5,618 nt of DNA from Prevotellaceae bacterium UBA1787. Its GTDB lineage: Bacteria; Bacteroidota; Bacteroidia; Bacteroidales; Bacteroidaceae. The notes under the pieces are model-generated. The model was not told the origin of the DNA. It made no database searches and worked only from the letters and a program-made list of their open reading frames with translations. Within the stretch, counting starts at the first letter, position 1. The number at the start of each line of letters is the position of its first letter. The stretch spans positions 1 through 5,618 of the forward strand of contig DCGD01000117.1 of assembly GCA_002315195.1 (NCBI GenBank), in the 5' to 3' direction. Position numbers and translations under genes: made by a program. This document shows, piece after piece, positions 1 through 5,618 of this stretch.

Positions 1-822
1 TACGGCATGAACACCATACACGGACGCGCGGCAGCCATTGCAACCGGCTGCAAGATTGCCAACCCCAATCTCACCGTATGGCAGATAAGCGGTGATGGAG
101 ACGGACTTGCCATCGGTGGCAATCATTTCATTCATGCCAACCGACGCAACATCGACATCAAGATGATCCTGTTGAACAATCGGATCTACGGTTTGACCAA
201 AGGACAGTATTCCCCCACTTCCCCAAGGGGATTCGTCAGCAAATCCAGCCCCTACGGCACCGTTGAAGATCCCTTCCGACCCGCTGAATTGTGCTTCGGC
301 GCAAGAGGACATTTTTTTGCTCGTGCGGTAGCCACAGACGCTCCGGGAACGGTGGAAATCCTCAAGGCGGCATACAACCACAAGGGTGCTTCGGTTTGTG
401 AAATTCTACAAAATTGCGTCATTTTCAACAACGGCACCCATGATTCCATTTACACCAAGCCGGGACGCACGAAAAACGCCATCCATGTGGAGCATGGAAA
501 ACCTTTGGTTTTTGGCGAAAACAATGAATTCGGACTTGTCCAGGATGGCTTCAGCCTCAAGGTGGCCAAAATCGGGGAAAATGGCATTACCGAAAAAGAC
601 ATTCTTGTTCACGACGCCCACTGTGAGGACAATACACTCCAACTGAAACTCGCACTCATGGAAGGTCCTGATTTCCCAATTGCATTGGGGGTCATTCGTG
701 ACGTGGAAGCCCCCACGTACAATGAGGCGGTTTATGAGCAAATTGACAACATCAAGGTACAAAAAAAATACCACAATTTTGAAGAACTGCTCATGACAAA
801 CGACACCTGGGAAATCAAGTAA
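1..822 (+). CDS. korB: 2-oxoacid:ferredoxin oxidoreductase, beta subunit (KorB-like), 5' end missing
   Basis: The gene is open from base 1 in frame 1 and ends at TAA 820-822, giving 273 visible residues. The start lies left of the window; compared with my memory of Bacteroides KorB (about 335-340 aa), roughly 65 residues are missing. The visible part holds the thiamine pyrophosphate site: GDGD at codons 91-102 followed by the NN of 'LLNNRIYGLTKGQ' at 175-180. The Cys of 'ILQNCVIFN' (codon 415-417) matches the position of a cluster-ligand cysteine in this family; the usual N-terminal CPGC motif would be off-window. With an alpha subunit the family oxidatively decarboxylates 2-oxoacids (typically 2-oxoglutarate) to acyl-CoA and passes electrons to ferredoxin in the cytoplasm. 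Family membership is firm. Specificity for 2-oxoglutarate is inferred from overall resemblance, and the alpha subunit gene is probably just upstream but not visible. The first in-frame ATG (7-9) is internal and not the real start. Confidence 0.9.
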   Translation, partial: YGMNTIHGRAAAIATGCKIANPNLTVWQISGDGDGLAIGGNHFIHANRRNIDIKMILLNNRIYGLTKGQYSPTSPRGFVSKSSPYGTVEDPFRPAELCFGARGHFFARAVATDAPGTVEILKAAYNHKGASVCEILQNCVIFNNGTHDSIYTKPGRTKNAIHVEHGKPLVFGENNEFGLVQDGFSLKVAKIGENGITEKDILVHDAHCEDNTLQLKLALMEGPDFPIALGVIRDVEAPTYNEAVYEQIDNIKVQKKYHNFEELLMTNDTWEIK

Positions 823-847
823 TCCCACCATGTCGTCACATGAAAAG

Positions 848-886
848 AAAACTCTCAATTCGCCAAATACAGATTGAGAGTTTTTT
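848..886 (+). terminator. Rho-independent terminator after korB
   Basis: A 12-bp perfect stem (848-859 with 873-884, AAAACTCTCAAT/ATTGAGAGTTTT) has a 13-nt loop and runs into TTTTTT at 881-886. It begins 25 nt after the korB stop and lies upstream of the gyrB promoter box, so it should separate the two genes. The stem is modest in GC content, and the T-run overlaps the stem base. Confidence 0.8.
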
Positions 887-968
887 CATTTTCAATGCCC
901 ATTTGAAATATCAATTCTCCCAAGAAAAATATTTAGCCACAATCACCATGCAATTCAAAAAAAAGTCT

Positions 969-976
969 TAACTTTG
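969..976 (+). promoter_or_regulatory. Probable Bacteroidota-type -7 box of the gyrB promoter
   Basis: TAACTTTG fits the TAnnTTTG -7 consensus of the primary sigma factor in Bacteroidota exactly. It sits 22 nt upstream of the gyrB ATG, which would give a leader of only about 15 nt. No clear TTTG -33 element is seen about 20 nt further upstream; an eight-A tract (957-964) lies immediately before the box instead. Placement is by consensus and position only. Confidence 0.6.
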
Positions 977-995
977 TAATTATTATTTCACATGA

Positions 996-2951
<1,956 letters not shown>

Positions 2952-3008
2952 CACGAAACCACGGAATGACATAAGACGGAATACACGAAACAGTTCTGTC
3001 TACACAAA

Positions 3009-3042
3009 TAAAAGGCATCTTGCAATCACAAGATGCCTTTTA
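3009..3042. terminator. Bidirectional Rho-independent terminator between gyrB and the EEP operon
   Basis: A 14-bp perfect stem (3009-3022 with 3029-3042, core AAAAGGCATCTTG/CAAGATGCCTTTT) surrounds the 6-nt loop CAATCA. Each strand ends in TTTTA after a G/C-containing stem, so it can act in both directions. It lies 57 nt after the gyrB stop and 18 nt after the stop of the last minus-strand gene, as expected for convergent units. Confidence 0.88.
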
Positions 3043-3060
3043 CGCTCTACGGTCAATGAA

Positions 3061-3858
3061 TTATTTCAGGAAAGAAACATCGGCAACTATTGGACGATGG
3101 TCGGATGCCACCGGCTCATTCAGGACTTCATACTTCAAAGCCTGCATCTCATGTCCATTGTTGTATGCAGCAATATAATCTATGCAGATTGTGGGATTTT
3201 CTGCGTCAAACGTACACTGTGTAGTATCTGAAATGAAAGTAAATTCCTTGTTGAGTGCATTGATTGTCCTTGAACCGGGCACATCGTTCCAGTCGCCGGC
3301 CATCACAAAGGGTTTTTCCCATTTCTTTGCCTCATTGAATATTATTGGCATTGATTCCAAACGGGCTTCCTCTGTCAAATCCAAATGTGTGCAAGCAAAC
3401 ACAAAGTCTTCCAACTCAACGACAAGCAGCACGCGCGGTTCTTCACCTGGAAGAGGTATGCGTACCGCAGACTTTGGCTCTTCCCGTGTCAAAACACCAA
3501 TGCCATATTTTCCTTTATTAAGAGGTATGGATGCCGCATAAGTAGCATACAAGCCCGTTTGCCTTGAAAGTTCGTCCAATTCATTGGAATAATTGCTTCT
3601 CTCCACCATACTGTCCAGTTCCTGGACCGCCACTACGTCAGGAGCCTGACTTACTATTACATCCGCCGTTCGCCGGATGTCAAGGCTGCCATCCATACCG
3701 GCACAATGCTGCGTGTTGAATGACATGATGCGTTTTTGAAATGGATAATTATGTGTCTTTTGCGTACATGAAGCCAGCGCCATAATTAGAAAAGCACCAA
3801 GCACAACACACAGTCTCGCTGGAAGTTTCAATAAGAATTTCATATAGAATATACTCAT
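3061..3858 (-). CDS. EEP-superfamily metal-dependent hydrolase, predicted lipoprotein (paralog C)
   Basis: This 265-residue protein is the last gene of the minus-strand operon. Residues 1-30 form a lipoprotein signal: Lys/Arg-bearing start, hydrophobic stretch, then lipobox LAS-Cys31. It should therefore be lipid-anchored. 'CTQKTH' lacks the acidic run typical of Bacteroidota surface-export signals, so an inner-facing or periplasmic anchor is possible. The mature part is one endonuclease/exonuclease/phosphatase domain with all catalytic motifs: Asn48 (IMSFN), Glu80 (VQELD), His158 (THLD), Asp189/Asn191 (GDWND), Asp227 (IDYI) and Asp253-His254 (SDH). The family cleaves phosphodiester or phosphomonoester bonds with Mg2+; known substrates include DNA, RNA, sphingomyelin and inositol phosphates. 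Nothing here decides the substrate. The start at 3858 is 30 nt after the B stop; a second ATG at 3843 (MKFLLK...) gives an equally good signal and may be the true start. It is clearly paralogous to A and B. Confidence 0.88.
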   Translation of the reverse strand: MSIFYMKFLLKLPARLCVVLGAFLIMALASCTQKTHNYPFQKRIMSFNTQHCAGMDGSLDIRRTADVIVSQAPDVVAVQELDSMVERSNYSNELDELSRQTGLYATYAASIPLNKGKYGIGVLTREEPKSAVRIPLPGEEPRVLLVVELEDFVFACTHLDLTEEARLESMPIIFNEAKKWEKPFVMAGDWNDVPGSRTINALNKEFTFISDTTQCTFDAENPTICIDYIAAYNNGHEMQALKYEVLNEPVASDHRPIVADVSFLK

Positions 3859-3888
3859 GAAAAACCTACGATGAGGGACTTACATCAA

Positions 3889-4662
3889 TTATTTCGTAAA
3901 AGATATGTCAGCGACAATGGGGCAATGGTCTGAAGCTACCGGCTCATTCAGGACTTCATACCTCTTCGTTTCCATCTTGCGCCCATTCTTGAAAGCCGCA
4001 ATGTAATCTATACATCCGCGAGGATCGTCTGCTGAGAACGTAAACTTTGTTACGTCCGAAAGAAAAGTGAATTTCTTTCCGAGTTCTGTCATGGATTTTG
4101 ATTGAGGGCCATCATTCCAGTCGCCTGCCATGATGAACGGTTTTTTCCATTTCTTGGCTTCATTGAAGATGATAGGCAGTGATGCCAGACGACCTTCTTC
4201 CGTCAAGTCCAAATGTGTGCATGCGAACACATAGTTTTCCAATTCCACAACAAGAAGAATGCGGGCTTCTTTGCCGGGAAGAGGAATGCGTTTCACCGAC
4301 TTTGGCGGTTCGCGAGTCAAGATTCCTATACCATATTTTCCCGTTCCCAATGGAATGGAAGCCGCGTAGGTGGGATAATACGTCGTGAACTTTCCAAGTT
4401 CGCCCAATTGATAGGTATATTCACTTCGCGATGCCATGCTATCCAATTCCTGGACAGCTACTGCATCGGGATTTTGGCTTTTGATTACTTCAGCGATACG
4501 TTTGATGTCAAGACGATTGTCCAGACCCAGACAATGGTGTGTGTTGTACGACATAATTCTCTTTTGGAAAGGGAATGCTTTCTTTTGTGCCTGCGTTGAA
4601 GGCACCATGAGCAGAGATGCCATGGCAAATACTGCTGCACGCATGGTTTTTTGAATTCTCAT
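3889..4662 (-). CDS. Secreted EEP-superfamily metal-dependent hydrolase (paralog B)
   Basis: This 257-residue protein is the middle copy of the array. The N terminus (Arg/Lys-rich, then a hydrophobic stretch, then PSTQA) is a signal peptidase I type signal, with cleavage most likely after Ala25; there is no lipobox, so the protein is expected free in the periplasm or exported further. The mature domain keeps the complete EEP set: Asn40, Glu72 (QELD), His150 (THLD), Asp181/Asn183 (GDWND), Asp219 (IDYI) and Asp245-His246 (SDH). The central 'GKYGIGILTRE...KSVKRIPLPGKE' (108-132) is nearly the same in A. The 24-nt spacer to A (4663-4686) is 21/24 A+T with no Shine-Dalgarno, which is usual for starts in this phylum. 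A second Met (residue 7) could also start translation. The reaction class is firm; the substrate is unknown. Confidence 0.88.
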   Translation of the reverse strand: MRIQKTMRAAVFAMASLLMVPSTQAQKKAFPFQKRIMSYNTHHCLGLDNRLDIKRIAEVIKSQNPDAVAVQELDSMASRSEYTYQLGELGKFTTYYPTYAASIPLGTGKYGIGILTREPPKSVKRIPLPGKEARILLVVELENYVFACTHLDLTEEGRLASLPIIFNEAKKWKKPFIMAGDWNDGPQSKSMTELGKKFTFLSDVTKFTFSADDPRGCIDYIAAFKNGRKMETKRYEVLNEPVASDHCPIVADISFTK

Positions 4663-4686
4663 TATATATATTTTAATGGTTTATGA

Positions 4687-5451
4687 TTATTTGACAAAAC
4701 ATGCATCTGCCACAATGGGCAAGTGATCGGATGCGACAGTCTCGTCCAACACTTGATATTTCAAGGTTTGGATTTTATGTTTATTCTTGAAAGCCGCGAT
4801 GTAATCTATGCAAGCCCGCTTGGTCTTTCTTAGTTTCGTAAATTGTTTGATGTCAGAAATGAAATTGAACTTTTTTGCAATTGCCTTCATGGTCTTCGAG
4901 GTGGGTATGTCATTCCAGTCACCTGCCAAGACAAAAGGTTTCTTCCATTGCTTCGCCTCCCTAAAGATAATGGGCAACGATTCCAAACGTCCTTCTTCCG
5001 TCAAGTCCAAATGCGTACATGCCATCACGTAATTCTCAAGTTCTACGACTATCAACATACGGGGTTCCTTGCCCGGGAGAGGTATGCGTTTCACAGACTT
5101 GGGTATTTCCCGTGTCAAAATTCCTATACCGTACTTGCCGCCTTCATAAGGCATGGCAGCCGCAAAAGATGGATGATAACCGGTATATTTCGCCAGTTCG
5201 CCCAACTCATACATATAGTCGGTGCGCCTTGCCATGCTATCCAGTTCTTGAATGGCAACGGCATCGGGATGTTGCTCATTGATTATATCAGCTATGCGTT
5301 TTACATCAAGGCGTTCATCCACCCCCTGACAATGATGCACATTGTACGACATGATGCGCTGTCGGAAAGGAAATATGCCCTGAGACCCAACTGTTTGGGT
5401 GAGAAGCAGAACCACTACGGCACACACGATGGATTTTGCAACATCAATCAT
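4687..5451 (-). CDS. Secreted EEP-superfamily metal-dependent hydrolase (paralog A)
   Basis: This is the first of the three tandem hydrolases in transcription order, 254 residues from the ATG at 5451. A GTG at 5457, two codons earlier, would add Met-Lys and give the signal a more usual positive charge; I prefer ATG but cannot decide. The first ~23 residues are a signal peptide (hydrophobic AVVVLLL, then TVGS before QG), with no lipobox Cys. The single EEP domain keeps Asn37, Glu69 (QELD), His147 (THLD), Asp178/Asn180 (GDWND), Asp216 (IDYI) and Asp242-His243 (SDH), so an active Mg2+-dependent phosphoesterase or nuclease is predicted. It differs from B and C by a Lys/Arg-rich stretch just before the CIDYI motif (KLRKTKR) and by DETVASDH in place of NEPVASDH. 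It starts 12 nt after the stop of the upstream gene and is therefore probably co-transcribed with it. Confidence 0.87.
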   Translation of the reverse strand: MIDVAKSIVCAVVVLLLTQTVGSQGIFPFRQRIMSYNVHHCQGVDERLDVKRIADIINEQHPDAVAIQELDSMARRTDYMYELGELAKYTGYHPSFAAAMPYEGGKYGIGILTREIPKSVKRIPLPGKEPRMLIVVELENYVMACTHLDLTEEGRLESLPIIFREAKQWKKPFVLAGDWNDIPTSKTMKAIAKKFNFISDIKQFTKLRKTKRACIDYIAAFKNKHKIQTLKYQVLDETVASDHLPIVADACFVK

Positions 5452-5463
5452 TTTCACTGTCGC

Positions 5464-5618
5464 TTACTTACCTACAAGTATCTTAGTGGTTTCATCGTTG
5501 ATTTTGACAACGTATGCCCCGGGAAGGAGTTTTATGTCCTGAGGCGCCACTCGCTCAACAACCTTCACCGCATCCAGGGTATATACACTCACCACATCTT
5601 GCTCCGTTGTTCCTGAAA
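5464..5618 (-). CDS. C-terminal end of a protein with a T9SS-sorting-domain-like tail, partial
   Basis: An open frame enters from the right edge (first full codon at 5616-5614) and ends at TAA 5466-5464, giving 50 residues. No start codon of its own is needed, because the gene begins outside the window. The visible part has 'VVSVYTLDAVKV', then 'LLPGAYVVKI', then a final 'TKILVGK'. This order (V-x-V-Y-...-V, L-P-x-G-x-Y-x-V, K-I-x-V near the end) resembles the ~70-residue C-terminal domains that direct Bacteroidota surface and secreted proteins through the type IX secretion system, and related tails of Prevotella/Bacteroides surface proteins. The usual Gly in the first strand motif ('L-x-G') is Ala here. 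What the body of the protein does cannot be known from this window. Its stop is 6-12 nt before paralog A, which argues for one transcript. Reality of the coding end: good; sorting role: inference. Confidence 0.65.
   Translation of the reverse strand, partial: SGTTEQDVVSVYTLDAVKVVERVAPQDIKLLPGAYVVKINDETTKILVGK

Larger units (their letters stand above)
3061..5451 (-). repeat. Tandem triplication of an EEP hydrolase gene
   Basis: Three head-to-tail copies of about 770-800 nt differ by enough substitutions to be old duplications; by eye the mature proteins are around 60% identical. The signal peptides and the stretch before CIDYI vary most, and the catalytic motifs least. Perfect shared nucleotide blocks remain: 24 nt between C and B (3110-3133 and 3938-3961) and 23 nt between B and A (4193-4215 and 4991-5013). 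Confidence 0.9.

Noticed and set aside
3061..3858. Surface-exposed lipoprotein export signal in paralog C
   Set aside because: The residues after Cys31 (TQKTHN) lack the acidic cluster expected of the Bacteroidota lipoprotein export signal, so only lipid anchoring is claimed, not surface display.
3061..5451. Mobile-element or toxin-nuclease cassette explanation for the repeated genes
   Set aside because: There is no transposase, terminal inverted repeat, integrase, immunity-like gene or toxin delivery domain. Each copy is a simple signal peptide plus one EEP domain.
4843..5616. A 257-codon plus-strand open frame opposite paralog A and the upstream partial gene
   Set aside because: It spans two genes on the other strand that have clear motifs, it has no recognisable domain, and its length follows from the codon bias of the minus-strand gene. 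It is a shadow frame.

Overview
The window looks like a chromosomal segment from a Bacteroidales-type member of the Bacteroidota. The evidence is the close fit of KorB and GyrB to the Bacteroides/Prevotella form of these proteins (for example 'SHIDTLI' after the GyrB metal site and the ending 'NIDA'), a TAnnTTTG-type -7 promoter box ahead of gyrB, AT-rich and Shine-Dalgarno-poor starts, and a C-terminal fragment resembling a type IX secretion sorting domain. A genus cannot be named from the sequence alone.

Layout. Positions 1-822 (+) hold the 3' part of a 2-oxoacid:ferredoxin oxidoreductase beta subunit (korB-like), closed by a hairpin terminator at 848-886. Positions 999-2951 (+) hold a complete gyrB with its own likely promoter at 969-976. 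A 14-bp perfect hairpin at 3009-3042 separates the convergent transcription units and probably ends both. From 3061 to the right edge everything is on the minus strand. Read in transcription order there is the last ~50 codons of a protein with a sorting-domain-like C terminus (5618-5464), then three tandem paralogous exported endonuclease/exonuclease/phosphatase (EEP) superfamily proteins, here called A (5451-4687), B (4662-3889) and C (3858-3061). Gaps of 12 (6 if a GTG start is used), 24 and 30 nt indicate one operon whose promoter lies outside the window.

How the genes work together. korB and gyrB are ordinary housekeeping genes with independent transcription. The minus-strand operon is the accessory and most interesting part. 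Three diverged copies of one small exported metal-dependent hydrolase all keep the full EEP catalytic set. A and B carry cleavable signal peptides, while C has a lipoprotein signal, so the same chemistry is probably placed both free in the periplasm or outside and tethered to a membrane. The upstream partner may be a surface or secreted protein. The substrate (nucleic acid, phospholipid or sugar phosphate) cannot be told from the sequence. I saw no CRISPR array, tRNA, rRNA, insertion sequence or other mobile element.
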